64,000 bases of DNA from Hemileia vastatrix (Eukaryota; Basidiomycota; Pucciniomycetes; Pucciniales; Zaghouaniaceae). Shown here piece after piece: positions 21,850-33,854 of the stretch. A program made the position numbers and the translations under genes. The stretch is taken from assembly GCA_030280995.1 (NCBI GenBank), contig JASXTE010000016.1, forward strand, positions 18,667,501 through 18,731,500, written 5' to 3'. Positions within the stretch are counted from its first letter, which is position 1; each line of letters opens with the position of its first letter. The notes below the pieces were generated by a model that made no database searches, was not told the DNA's origin, and saw nothing but the letters and a program-made list of their open reading frames with translations.

Positions 21850-24078
21850 TTAGGCTGAATCAACACAAAAAATGAATTATCTTTTTCAATAATTTTTTTT
21901 AACTTTTTCTTTTGAGAAGGAATTCAGTGATATCTGGACTATCTTCAGGTAAGTATTTTGCCTTACTAAAAAAATATGAGGTGAAGCTAAAAATTGCTCT
22001 TTTATTTTTATTTTTATTTTTTGTTTTTTTTTATTTTATTTTTCATTATGTTATTCCAGTTGTTTTGTATTTTTAGTATGTTAGATTGATTTCAACAATT
22101 TTGTTGAACCAGTTTAAGAGACTGGAAGTTATTTGTATGGATATTGATAGAGTAGCATTTAAAAAATAGTGTTCACAAAGTTTTGGTATGCCACTGTACC
22201 TCCCTGAAATATCTTGGAACAATCCTCATGATGTTTATAACAGAGGTATATTATTATTGATTGAGATTCACATGCAACACAAACAACCTATTTTCAGTCA
22301 ATTTCACTGTAATTTGAAGACTGATGGCCCAATATAATTGGTAGGTGAAATTTACTCTTTATTGAGCTATGAAAATTTTTCATAACTTTGTTTTTCTTTC
22401 CAGAAAGTGGCATTAAGTATGGAGTGGGAAGCCAGAAGGTAACTTTATATGAGTCAAAATAAGAGTGAGTGAAAAATATAGATAAAAACACAAAATATAC
22501 TCATATGAAAAAAGGGGTAATAAATAAAATTTTACCTTATACCACATAGTGTTAAGATCATATGGGCCTTAATTATCCTCCATTACTTTCAGTTAAGTAA
22601 TTTGTATCCATAAAGATAATTATCTGATTGACATTAGACATTTTGATGTTTACTTTCATCCAGGATATGCTAAGACCCCAGTAAATATTATGTTAAATTA
22701 CTTGAACATAAATAAGAGACTAAATGTATTTAAATTATATATACAAATTAAATATCATATTGAATAAAATTATATAACAATATTTTTATTATAATTAAAA
22801 TAAATGTTATATTAGTTTTATTATTATTTGTATATACATTTAAATAAAAATAATAAATTTATTCTATTCTATAAAAATTTGGCACCTTTTTTATGAGTTT
22901 AATGTTTATAAAGTAATAATAAATTATTATTATATTTATATTATAAATTTATCCTATAAATGTAAATAATTAATTAATGAAATATATATATTAAAAAATA
23001 AAAATTATAACTCAAAACCAATAATTATTAGAACTCTTTTACTCATAATTGGGTCAATAAAATAAATCAAACAAGTAAACACTTTATTTCAATATAAATG
23101 TTTTATTTTAATAACTTAGTGATTTTATTAAAATACTTACTTGTTTAAATGCAATAACTATTATACTAGTATAGTTTTTTTAAGTTACTTAATAAATATT
23201 GTTTTACACTATATAAATTAAGTTTATTAAATTTGTACATTACACATAGTATAATTTTTATATTTTACTAAAACTGATTTTTAATAAAATAAAAAATAAT
23301 GTAACATGTTTAGTATTACTATAGTTAAAAACTCCCTTTTTTATATCAAAGTAGTATCCTATATAATACATTACACTGTTACAGAACTCAAGGGGTGGAT
23401 ACAATGGGTCTTTAATTTCTGTTTTTGTAATTAGTTACATGGCAATCTCATTTTATCTGTTACACTAAATCCTAAAGTGTTTTCCTTCTTTTATTCTGCA
23501 TATACAATTATTGATGTCTCAAAGGGCCTTATTTTACTATATAAAGGCTATGGTTTCTCATCTTTTAGTCCGCATTATTTAAATTTCCTTACAATTCATA
23601 ATTAACATTCTTGTTACAACTATTAGTATTTTTTTGATCAGTTTTATCACTGTGTTTACAATACACAAATTGAAAGAATTAAATATATAAAAGGTTACTT
23701 TAAGAGTGGCTCAATTGTTTTATTTTGTTTTGTTATATTAGAGAGAATAAGATTTACCTACTTGATTTAAATAAATCCTATACCTCCAATAAGTTGTGTT
23801 TAAATCTCCTCTTTTCCCTGTTAATTTGTTTTAAGCCTATTTTTTCTTCTTCTGTATTTTCTATCTTCTTCTAGACAATTGACAGACAATTACAGTAAAA
23901 TGATAGAAATTAAGCAAAAATGTGCTAATTAAATGGATTAAAAATGTACAGTGGTTAGAAATATCTATACACCACTTAATATTTTGTTAATAATACTTAC
24001 TCAAATGACCTAAAAGTTTTGTGTATGATTTATTAAGAGACTGAGATTCATAATATCATACCAAAAAATAAAAATATA
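21850..24078. other. Extremely AT-rich non-coding interval
   Basis: 22680-23340 consists almost only of A and T, with many TAATAA/ATTATT runs. No gene is recognised; a 65-codon frame at 22294-22491 has no family features. Confidence 0.55.
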
Positions 24079-24290
24079 CACAAGAAAAAAACACCCCACA
24101 CCTGCCAACAGGTGCCAATCATGCAATGCTTTTGTGATTAAGGAATAACTCAGTTTGATTCCACACAAGCCTGAATTCTCAGCTTTCAGTGTGCAGTCTT
24201 CTCAGAAGAGCTCTTGCTGATCTAAAACAGTGTTGAATCATAAAAAAAGGTTTGGCACCTGCTATCAAGTGCTCTCATTTCTTTCTGGTA
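24079..24290. mobile_element. CACTA-type MITE family 2
   Basis: 212 bp from CACAAGAAAAAAACACC to TTTCTTTCTGGTA, flanked by a perfect ATA duplication (24076-24078, 24291-24293). Palindromic blocks lie at both ends: ACACCTGCCAACAGGTGCC and GGCACCTGCTATCAAGTGC. It aligns with 41974-42186 and 62261-62472. Confidence 0.88.
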
Positions 24291-24499
24291 ATATAATAGT
24301 CTTTTTATATTTTTACATTTTGTAAAATATTTTTAATCTGACCTTAAAGACTAGTGGTTATAGAAAAATAAGACTAGGCCCATTGAAAAGAGAGGATAAA
24401 ATATAGTAGTATACAAAAAATAAATAATTAAAAAAATTGTAAAGAAAAATTTCCATATTAAGGGGTCTCAAAAATTAGAATATACATCTGGAAAAATTC
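24291..24499. other. Spacer with a GGGGTCTC transposon end
   Basis: At 24462 the sequence GGGGTCTCAAAAATTAGAAT resembles the terminus of the 7669 element and follows TTA. Element B inserted about 38 bp further on, so the rest of that element should lie beyond 41507 or is lost. Confidence 0.45.
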
Positions 24500-25221
24500 T
24501 GTAAAGGGGTGCTTTTGGTATAAAAGATTTTACAGTCATCCAAAGGTGATGAAATGTGAGGAAAACTCAAGATTTCAAAAAGGGGTACATATTTTTTTCT
24601 TTTATATTTTAATACTCAATGAAAAGGTAAAAATTATTATTATTATTACTTTAAAAGCTTAGAAGTATGCAGATGTAAACACTAAGGTGGTAGCAGTAAT
24701 AATAGATGTGATTTGTGTATATATAATAAATTTGTAAAGTAAAAATGGAATGAAAGAAAAACAACCAGATTGAAAAGCCTTATATAGGAAAAAGGAGAGA
24801 AACTACAGAGCCAAAATTCTATATACATGAGTATCAGAGAAAGAACCATTCCATAGATAGAAATTTTAAATATTTAAAGTTTTTCTATAAAGAACGTACC
24901 AATATACAGTATTTATCTGTATATGTCCATTTTATTTGCTTTTTTTAAATTTCTGTGAATGTCAAAGAAAAAATAAAAATATTTGATTTACTATTTAGTA
25001 TTTTTAGTTTTTTTTTAGCCGTTATGAGGACACTGTCAAAGAATAAAAAATATGAGGAAACAATAGAATTATATCTTTACTTTTTTTTACTTATTAATTA
25101 GTTAAAATTGTATAAGTAATTTATAAAGTAAGTATATCTAATTAAATGAGAGGTAAAGGTGTATCTCTTCTCTAGTAAAAAATTAATTATTTACTGTGTA
25201 AGTCTAGTAGCATGGCTGACA
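24500..25221 (-). repeat. 3' LTR of element B
   Basis: 722 bp. Read on the minus strand it begins TGTCAGCC and ends in CCCCTTTACA. The adjacent internal minus-strand sequence TTTTTAGAGTGAGGGAG is the polypurine tract. Confidence 0.88.
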
Positions 25222-26036
25222 CTCCCTCACTCTAAAAATAATAATAATAATAAATGCTATGATTTTTTTCTTTTTATATTTTTAGTAGAGCAGGAAGGTT
25301 AGATATCTCTTTCCCAGAAATTCAAGAAGCAAATTCAGAAGATTTATTCTTGAATCTCAACAAGTATTGAGTACCTTTTTTAGCAGTGACAATTCTGTCA
25401 TTTAGAGTTTAATTGATTTCTGCTGTTTCAGTGATTTCATTAGGGGTTTTCTTTGGTCTTCCCCTCTTGGGAAATAAATCACTATTGGATGTGTAAGGCT
25501 TCAAAAGAGATATTGAAAAAAACAGGATGTTTCCTGTCATATGGAGAATACAGGATAACTTCAACTGCATTATCACCAACCATTCTTCTGACAACAAATG
25601 GACCTACAAATGGGTCTTTTAATTTTTTATTACCTTGTAAATTGAAGTGAAATGTAGATCAGTGCTTCATTGCCCTTCTTAAAAATGTATTCTTTATGGG
25701 ATTTGTCTCACATCTTCTTCTCATATTCAAAAGATTTTTCAATACATTTTTGAGCATGACTTCTGCACAGTTGTTGCATTTGAATAAAGTATTTTACACC
25801 AGGATGTAAATCCAATTTAGGTATTTTATTATTGAGAATTTGGGCAGGAGTATTTGAAACATATCCAAGACAGAGCTCAAAAAGATTTTTCTGAGAAACA
25901 GAATGAACAGTGCTATTATACGCAAATTCAAACCCAGGAAGTAAGGTAACCCAATCATGAGAGAATCTGTTATTGCCTTTTGTACTCAAGGCCAAAGTCA
26001 CAATATCTTCTTATCATTCACTCTAAATTCTGAATC
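25222..26036 (-). pseudogene. Element B integrase C-terminal part (GPY/F region, AT-hook)
   Basis: The fragment 26001-25708 encodes the end of the integrase core region (HDWVTLLPGFEFAYNSTVHS) and the following helical segment (RSHAQKCIEKSFEYEKKM). A shifted frame to 25409 continues with FFSISLLKPYTSNSDLFP and the AT-hook PKRGRPKK. The chromodomain-like tail seen in D and A is cut by stops. Element A separates this piece from the rest of the integrase at 34668. It corresponds residue by residue to 27563-26961 of element A. Confidence 0.85.
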
Positions 26037-26850
26037 TTTCAAGGTGTCCTTTTGGGTCTAGAAGATTTTATGGCAGTCCAAACAGCAGATAAGGTGGATA
26101 AGTCAAGGATTTTCAAATGGGTACGTAAATTTTGTCATTATATTTTAATTACTCAAGTAAGAGGTATAAGAATAAGATTATTATTACTTATAATGTTTAG
26201 ATTTTACTCAAATTTAAGTACTAAAATAGTAGTAGTAGTAATTAAATAATTATTGGGTTGTAAATAATAAAATTGTAAGTAGCATAGGAGGAAGAAAAAC
26301 AGCACAAAGTAGAAGGCCTTTTATAGGCAAAAAGATAGAGAGCCCACAGAGCTAAGAAGCTTACAGACAAGGGTGTGAGAGAAAAGATCCTTCCAAGATA
26401 AGAAATAACCAATAACAGAGAGTACTAAAAAGATGTGCAAATAAAATATGTTTTAATATATATCAATATATTTGATATATTTTAAAGTTCCTTTTTAAAT
26501 GTCACACTTAGTACAAAATAATTTGAATTTTCAATTTTTAGATATTTTAATATAGTTTGAATATTTTTAAATAAACTAATTTGAATTTTTTATCATTTAT
26601 TAGTATTAGTATATTTTTATTTCTTTAACCTGTCATTGAGCACTGTGTTAGGGAATAAAAAATATAAGGGACATTAATATTAATTTTAAATATTTACTAA
26701 ATTTACTTCTTGTAATTAGTTAATTTATTATAAGTAATTTTAAAGTAATTATACTATAATTAATAATAAAATAAGAAATAAAAAAGGTGTGGATTCATCC
26801 CAGTAAATAATTAATTATTTTACTGGGTAAGTCTAGAAGCCTGGATGACA
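26037..26850 (-). repeat. 3' LTR of element A
   Basis: 814 bp. The minus strand starts TGTCATCCAGGC after the polypurine tract TTTAGAGTGAGGGAG. The distal end is decayed to CTTGAAA from CTTGACA. Confidence 0.92.
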
Positions 26851-26960
26851 CTCCCTCACTCTAAAAAAACAATAAAAAAATGCTATGGTTTTTTCTTTTT
26901 ATATTTCTTTAGCAGAGTAGGAAGGTTATATATCACTTTCCAAGGTATTCAAGAATCATA

Positions 26961-27600
26961 TTAAGAAGATTTATTCTTAAATCTAAATAAGTATTCAGCA
27001 CCTTTTTCAGCAGTAATGATTCTGTCATTTATAATCTTATCAATTTTATCTGTTTTAGTGATTTCATTAGGGGTCTTCTTTGGTCTTCCCCTCCTTTTGG
27101 GAAATAAATCACTATTGGATGTGTAAGGATTCAGAAGAGATATTGGAAAAACAGGATTTTTTCTGTTGTATGGAGAGTACAAGATAACTTCAACTGCATT
27201 ATCACCAAACATTATTTTAACAACAAATGGACCTACAAATGGGTCTTTTAATTTTTTATTACCTTGTAAATTGAAGTAAAGTGTAGAAATCAGTGCTTGA
27301 TCACCCTATTTAAAAGTGTATTCATTATGGGATTTGTCCCACATCTTCGCCTCATATTCAAAAGATTTTTCAATACATTTTTGAGCATGACTTCTGAAAA
27401 GTTGTTGCATTTGAATAAAATATTTTACACCAGGATGTAAATCCAATTTAGGTATTTTATTATTGAGAATTTGGGCAAGATTATTTGGAACATATCCAAG
27501 ACAGAGCTCAAAAAGCTTTTTCTGAGAAACAGTATGAACAGTGCTATTATACGCTAATTCCAACCCAGGAAGTAAGGTAACCCAATCATGAGAGAATCTT
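26961..27600 (-). pseudogene. Element A integrase C-terminus: GPY/F region, AT-hook and chromodomain-like tail
   Basis: Two frames cover this region. The first, 27563-27306, contains ELAYNSTVHTVSQKK and ends WDKSHNEYTFK. The second, 27212-26961, contains VFPISLLNPYTSNSDLFP, the AT-hook KRRGRPKK, and then KIINDRIITAEKGAEYLFRF. The last stretch resembles the first strands of a chromodomain (compare VEKILDHR..KVEYLVRWKG). In chromoviruses this tail guides integration through chromatin marks. The break between the two frames and missing aromatic residues at the end mean it is not functional as it stands. The same arrangement occurs in B and, with a degenerate hook, in D. Confidence 0.85.
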
Positions 27601-28105
27601 TTATTGTCTTATGTACTCAAGGCCAAAGGCACAATACCTTTTTATCATGTCCTCTAAGGTCTGAATCATTCATTCAGCTAACCCATAAGTCTGGGGGGGA
27701 TGGACAGCAGAAAACCTCAGATCACAACCACAAACATCCATCAGAGACATCCAAAATTCAGAAGTAAATTAAGGGTCTGTCAGAGATTATGGCCTTTGGA
27801 AAACCAGCAGTATTAAACATATGAAACCACCACAAGAAAGCTAATTCTTTAGTGGAAACATCCTTATGAGGAGGGATAAATTTACATATTTTTGTGAATC
27901 TATTCACAATAACCCAGCAAGATTTATAACTGTCTTTCCTAGAAATGGGTAATCCTGTTACAAATTCCATGTTTATTATTTGCCATGGTGAATCAGGAGC
28001 TTCAATATGTTGCATTAATCCAGCTCTTTTACCAGTCAATCTATTTGATTTTTGGAAAGAATCACAGGAGTCAACATATAGTTTGGTGTCTTCAGACATA
28101 TTAAC
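27601..28105 (-). pseudogene. Element A integrase core
   Basis: The frame 28099-27758 holds the end of the zinc-binding region (YVDSCDSFQKSN, with the second Cys of the usual CxxC replaced) and the start of the rve-type catalytic core. It carries MEFVTGLP, where the first catalytic Asp of MDFVTGLP is Glu, and IISDR with the second Asp. The remainder to 27601 includes SSGCDLR..FSAVHPPQTYG-like sequence in other frames. It would insert the cDNA into the genome. Frame breaks and the changed first acidic residue argue against activity. Confidence 0.83.
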
Positions 28106-28990
28106 CTACCAAGAAGTGTTCTTAATTCTGATAATTGTTTTCTCAAGATCAAAATTTCCAGCCAATATGTCATCATGACAAATTTTCAAGATAATCTCTT
28201 TCACAGAAGGAGGAATAACAATAACATTACTCAACTTTCTTCTAAAATAGAGGTAGCCTTCATCAATTGAAAAATTACCTTTTTCCAAAGCCTTATGGTA
28301 CTTTAGTGGGAGGGTTTTAATTAATGATTGTATTGAAGCATTATTTGGATCATTTAATATAGTAAGCAGCTTTTTTAAGTCAGTGTCCTTATCATATGAA
28401 TACAGAATAACCTGTAATAGCGCTTCCTCCATATCAACCACATATATCCCATGAATGTGAACTATTTGATCTTCAGGAACATATGCAGGATTTGAGTCAT
28501 CATTTGGCAAAGGTAACCTTGATAACATATCCACATTTGAGTGAACAATACCAGCTCTATGAGTTATTGTCATACTTCCTCTGTATTCTTGAACAGCTAG
28601 CTGCCATCTGAACATCTGTCTGTTAGGTGTTTTCAAGTTTAAGAGGGATTTAACTTCACTGCAGTCAGTGACAAGTTTAAATTTCTGGTCATCCAGATAA
28701 TAATGTAGCTTCCCTAGTGCCCACACTACTGCTAAACACTCCAGTTTAGTGGCACCATATTTCAATTCACTATTTCTCAAGGTTCTTAAAATATACTAAA
28801 TTACTACTTCTGATACTCTATCATTCATAACTTGTTTTTGATGGAGAGCATCACCAAGAACAATAAAAATGGCATCAGTGTATAAAATAAATGGTTGATT
28901 AAAGTCAGGCAAAGCAAGAATAGGTGCTGACATTAAACAATGTTTCATAGTGTCAAAAGCTCTTTGTCTTTCACTGTTCCAGATAAAAGT
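28106..28990 (-). pseudogene. Element A RNase H and integrase zinc-finger region
   Basis: The 224-codon frame 28780-28106 starts within RNase H (LRNSELKYGATKLECLAVVW, KLVTDCSEVKSLL, with conserved Glu and Asp). It continues through the connection (VQEYRGSMTITHRAGIVHSN, VDMLSRLPLP) into the integrase N-terminal domain (CHDDILAGNF). The start of RNase H lies in a broken frame up to about 28990 (TDAIF..LGDALHQKQ). It is one of the longest intact stretches of the element and matches B at 35163-35954. Confidence 0.87.
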
Positions 28991-29004
28991 AACATCTTTC
29001 CTAG

Positions 29005-29760
29005 TTAATTAGTTAAGGGGTAATGCAATGACTTACTAATTTTTAATATCCTGTCTATAGTATCCACATATTCCCAAAAAGTCTGGAGCTCTCTAACTGT
29101 GGTAGGAGCTTTCACCTGTTGTATGACTTCCACATTGTTCTGGTCAACACATATCTGAAAACCTGAGACAACATGACCAAGCACTTTTAAGAATGAAAAC
29201 CAAATTTTCATTTTTTCAAGGCAAGTGTCACATTTATCTCATCCATCTTATGGAACACTTTACACAGGTGGTTAAAATGGTCCTCAAATTTTTTAGAGAA
29301 TATGATAATATCATTAATGTAAACCAGCAGCCATCCTTCAATTATTTCCTGATGGAATGTGTTATCCACAGATTTTGGAAAAAATAGAGGGGCATTTTTG
29401 GGTCCAAATGGCATCCTAACATACTTATTAATACCCATATGAGTTGCAATTTTCAGAAAATTCTGAGAATTTTTTCTCAACAGGTACCTGGTGATATCCT
29501 TTATTACCATCTAAACAGCTGATATATTTAGCACCTTGCAAGGTAGCATGTATAGAGCTAATTCTTGGTAAAGGATAGATATTATCAACAGTATAAGTGT
29601 TTAATGCTCTATAATCACCACATAACCTGGCTTTATCTCTCCAATAAGAAATTAGGACAGGTGAAATAACACAATGTTTAGGTGTTTCAACTACCTTTTC
29701 AATAATATTCATTTTTAAAGGGTAGAGATATTGTCTTCAATATATTTTCTCTTTGTGGGA
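29005..29760 (-). pseudogene. Element A reverse transcriptase
   Basis: Three overlapping frames form the domain: 29712-29428 (ISPVLISYWRDKARLCGDYR, YISCLDGNKGYHQVPVEKK), 29510-29208 (GINKYVRMPFGPKNAPLFF, LLVYINDIIIFSKK) and 29211-29005 (LGHVVSGFQICVDQNNVEVI). The catalytic YxDD box reads YIND, so one of the two essential aspartates is lost. Frameshifts separate the parts. The domain would copy element RNA into cDNA. Confidence 0.88.
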
Positions 29761-29858
29761 GAAGCAGAATAAGGCTTCTTCTTTAAACTAGGTGGTATTT
29801 CAGTTAATGGGAAAGATAATGAAAACTTCATTTCTTTTTTTACCAATCGTAACTCATG

Positions 29859-30422
29859 TTACCCATGAGCAAAGGCCATAGAAAAAGATTTTATCAATTG
29901 AATGATGGAATCTTTTTCCTTTCCAGAAAGTTGTTCTCCAAAAGAAGCAGTGTCAATTTCGGTCAAAAGGGAAGGCATTTCTTTGGTACATCTTCCTTTA
30001 TATTGAGCTACAGAATGACATGTTTTCAATCCTGGTGTTACTATTTTTTTGGGGGAGGAAATTTTAAATTTTCTCTTCCCATTCATCCCCATTGTGAAGC
30101 ATTGGTTTGAGGGATCCCATTTTATGCCATATTTAGTTAAAATATCATTTACCACAATGAACCAACTGCTTAAGTTATCAATTTTCATAACTACAAAATC
30201 ACACATAGCTCTTACAAAACCATGGTTATATTTGAAAAATACTGTGGCTTTGTATTTACCAATGGGGGACAAAACAGAGCCATAACCTCTCCAATTCTCA
30301 GAAATGATAGAAATACGTTTTGATTTATAGTCCTGGTCCACTGAAGCAAGTGCTTTTTTAGATACTACACTTCCTCCAGCTCCAGAATCTAAAACAACAT
30401 CAATGTTATTTCCATTAATCAA
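29859..30422 (-). pseudogene. Element A aspartic protease (retropepsin-like) region
   Basis: A 187-codon frame with the active-site motif VVLDSGAGGSVVS, flanked by VLINGNNID and followed by a strand-rich region (GYGSVLSPIGKYKATVFF, SSWFIVVNDILTKYG). The C-terminal part (TEIDTASFGEQLSGKEKDSI, FSMAFAHG) leads toward the reverse transcriptase. The motif is intact. The start is internal to a gag-pol polyprotein, so the first Met is not meaningful. Confidence 0.85.
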
Positions 30423-31232
30423 GACTGGTGCCTTGAGAGGGGAAGTAATAATTAAGCTGTCCTCAAGATTTTGTATGATTGCAGCATCTTCTACTTTAGA
30501 TAAATCATTATTCCCAATATCAATATTATTTAAATAATGAATATCTTCTTCCAGAATTAAAATTTCCAGGTGAGATTCATATGAAATATTGCTGGCACAA
30601 TCACTTGAAGTATCATCCAGTACAACTGTGTCATAAGCATGTTTCTCTATCTGTTCAACAAGATTTATTTTCTTTTCACAAACATGGCCTTTCTTCCAAG
30701 GCTTTTTGCATTTAAATAAAGTGTTTGTTACATACTTTTACGGTGAAACAGGGGCAGAAGGTTTACCAACTTTTTTAAGAGGTTTCTGTTTGTAATTGGA
30801 GTTTTTCTCCAATGAAGTTCTAGGAATGAATCTTCTAGAATCATAATTGTTATTTAAAAGGATATCATTACAAGTATTAATAAAAGAAGAAGGTTTTCTT
30901 GAGAACTTAGTCCTAGCAACTATCAAGTCTCTCAGAGACATAGATAATTTATAGAGGATACTGTCCTTCCAAAATTTAAACTCCATATCTGGGGTAATTT
31001 CTCTCAGGAGTTTCACAATTTTCATCAGGAACTCAATAGATTTTTCAGTAGAATAAGAGCTATATCTAGCTTCTTCATACTGCCATTGTTGAGCTAACCT
31101 AAACTTGGAAGCACCAAATTGTGCTTTAATTAATTTCTTACAATCTTCCCATGAGTAGTCATTTTTATCTAAAAAGACAGATTCATACCAAATTAGGGCT
31201 ACATTTGTAAATAAAAAAATTAGTTTTGACAC
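30423..31232 (-). pseudogene. Element A Gag capsid and zinc-knuckle region
   Basis: The frame 31232-30738 (164 codons) resembles Ty3/gypsy capsid: NVALIWYESVFLDKNDYSW, KLIKAQFGASKFRLAQQW, SIEFLMKIVKLLREITPDM. Downstream, between 30735 and 30665, the residues FKCKKPWKKGHVCEKK form a CX2CX3-PWX3GHXC type zinc knuckle whose first Cys is lost. Then comes an acidic spacer that runs into the protease. Gag forms the particle and binds element RNA. Confidence 0.8.
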
Positions 31233-32919
31233 AATTTCCTGCTCTGGTAGTTTGTAAGTATTTTCAGATTATCAATCCTGTAAATAAATTTCTTCCAATC
31301 AGATGAAGAATCACTATCAAATGTTGGATATTGGTCAAGTTTTGGCCAATTTTTTGATTTGAAGCAGTAACCTTATTACAAGCTCTTTTATGAGTGAGAA
31401 GAAGCTGTAAATTCTCTAATTGGGCAGTAATCTCATTTTTTTACCCTTCTGTAGATGAACAAGGTACATCATCAATTTTTGATGGAAACTCAATAATATC
31501 TACACGAATTTCTGGAACTAATTTTACTTTAGATGAACTAGGGATAGGTAAAATTGGTATATCTTGTGAAACAGGTTCTTTCAAAGAAATGTCAGAAAAC
31601 TTTTGGTCATGTAACAATGAATTCAATTTATCTATAATAATTGTAAGCCTAGTCTTCACTCTTGGAATACTAGATAAATTTTCATTGATGGTTGCAAAAG
31701 ATTATTGGTTCTTATTTTGCAAAGATGAATAATGGTCACTTAATCTCTTTAAGTTCAACTTATGTCCCTCTAGCTCCTGGCAACAGATAGACACAGTGTC
31801 TTTTAACTTAGACAAATAATTCTTTATATTTTGCCACAAAGCAACTTTCTTCTCATGAGTTACATTGTACTAATAAAAATAATCAGAAACTCTCTGTAAT
31901 TCACTTCTCACTGATTGATAATCCTGTTCAATTAACAAACTATTAAATTTTTGAGTCAATTGCATGTTGTTCATTATATGATTTTGTTTAGCAATAATAT
32001 CTCTCAAATATTCATCATTAATGGTTTCTACATCTGGAGTATTTTATAATAAGGAGACAGAATAATTTTCCAGATTCTCATAAAATTCAGGATAAAGTGT
32101 TTCATCAATAATAGCCATATCAGTATTTATCATTGAAGTAGCAATCAATACCAAAGGATTAGTTACATTAGAATATTGAGCAATCTGCCTACTACAGTCA
32201 GCCTCTACTGTTATCACAGTATTATCTTCTCTTCCAGAATTACCTGAAGGAACTGAATCAGTAACAAGAAAAGGTACTTGGGATTCAATAGAGGGGCTTA
32301 CCGTGGTTTTGGAAAAAATTGAATTTGATTGTTCTTCCTCTTTCTTCCTCCTTGGTAGGGGTGAGGAGGTGTTGGGTTGAACTGATGGGGCCTGGAAGGA
32401 CCTTCCTGAGGTGCTTGCTATTGTTTTTGGGCCTGAAGGTAGTCCCACTGGGTGTTTAGCCAGTCCCATTGCCATTTTGAAACTTCCACCTTTTCCAGTT
32501 GTTGGGGAGCCAATTGTGGAAGGGATTTTGTTGCTGGAGGAGGTTTCCTCTTCTCTTGAAGAAAGGATTCTACATTTCTTACCTTTTCTTCTGAAATTTC
32601 TACTTTTGATATTAGTTTGAGGTTCTCTGCACTCGAAACCTTGATGTGAGTGGAGAGATTGTTGACTTGCTGTTTCAAGGGCATCTTTTTTATCTTTAAT
32701 CCTTTTTGAAGCTCTTCTGGGGGGTTCACTGAAGGCTTTTGATCCAGAGCAGTTTTTTCCACTTTTATTTCTATTTCTTGCATTTCCACATCCTTATTGG
32801 TCCAATAATTGATTAATTTCAGCAAGTTCAGTAGTCAAAGTAGAACTTACAGAAGTCTCATCATAATCAATCAATTCAAGTTCCTCATCACGGCCAGCGG
32901 AATGACTTTGATCAGTCAT
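31233..32919 (-). pseudogene. Element A Gag N-terminal region
   Basis: The start is likely the ATG at 32919-32917, because DEELELIDYDETSVSS follows and element B begins the same way (DEELDLIDYDASFVSS) at 39952. The rest is a Lys/Glu/Ser/Pro-rich region spread over frames 32825-32418, 32475-32044 and 31659-31441, with coiled-coil-like heptads and Pro-rich stretches (PPPATKSLPQLAPQQLEK). No known domain is recognised. Stops and frameshifts break it. Confidence 0.65.
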
Positions 32920-33029
32920 TGTTGTGCACAACTGAACTGAGAAAAAGAAATATTAAAATTTAATCAGTTATTATTTGACTTTGTTGAAAGAAAAATAAAG
33001 GAAAAAATTGAAATATTTCAGGTATATAA

Positions 33030-33500
33030 TCAATTATCAAGATTATTTAATCAACTGGAATAATGAAAATATATTATTTATCAGGACAAAAATCAACTGA
33101 ATAATTATAAAATTTTATTTAAACTACTTATGATATTTATATTTTATTACCAGGATTCAAAATGAATTAACTGAAATAATTAAAATAATTTATTAATTAT
33201 CAGGAAAATAAGTAAACTGAAATAATTAATACAAATATCAATTAGTTATATATATTGATATATAATAATCCGGACTATGAGTCAACTGAAGTAATTTAAT
33301 ATAATTAAATTAGATAATTAATATATTTATTTTTTCACTTTCAGGACAATTGTCAAATGAAACAAGAAAATATAATTTTAATTATCAGGACAATTGTAAA
33401 CTGAAATAATTAAAAAATAATAATATATTTTATTAAAATAAATCTATTACTTTTAGGACTAAGAACAGTATTGCTCTATCTTGGTCAACTAGGAAAGAAA
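33030..33500 (-). repeat. Iterated motif in the untranslated leader of element A
   Basis: About eight copies of ATTATCAGGACAATTGTNAA followed by CTGAAATAATT (plus strand), spaced 45-75 bp, at roughly 33033, 33078, 33146, 33195, 33266, 33335, 33379 and 33450. They lie between the 5' LTR and gag. The core GACAATTGTC is self-complementary. Element B has the same array at 40060-40440. Confidence 0.8.
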
Positions 33501-33854
33501 AAATTAAAAAAAAATATTTATCAGGCACCTCCTCCTGTAATGTGAACAAATGAATTCCACTACAGAGTTTTGAGTAAAAAGATATATGTGAAAAATTAAA
33601 TAAGCAGAGTGAGACATACAAATAGTAACTGGTAGAGTCACTACAAATGTATAGGACAAAAACACCTATATAAATCTTAGATTTGGAGGGAGGTTAGATT
33701 CCCAGTTGCAGAAAAAAAGGTAAGTCATTTGATTTTTGACGTTTGTTGTTTTTCAGTTGTCCACAAGTCCTTATTGGTCCTTGTAGTCAAAGTTCCCTCG
33801 GTTGCCGGCATCCAGATAACAATGTGTTGAGGACAATTCAGAAAGTCTCCCAAC

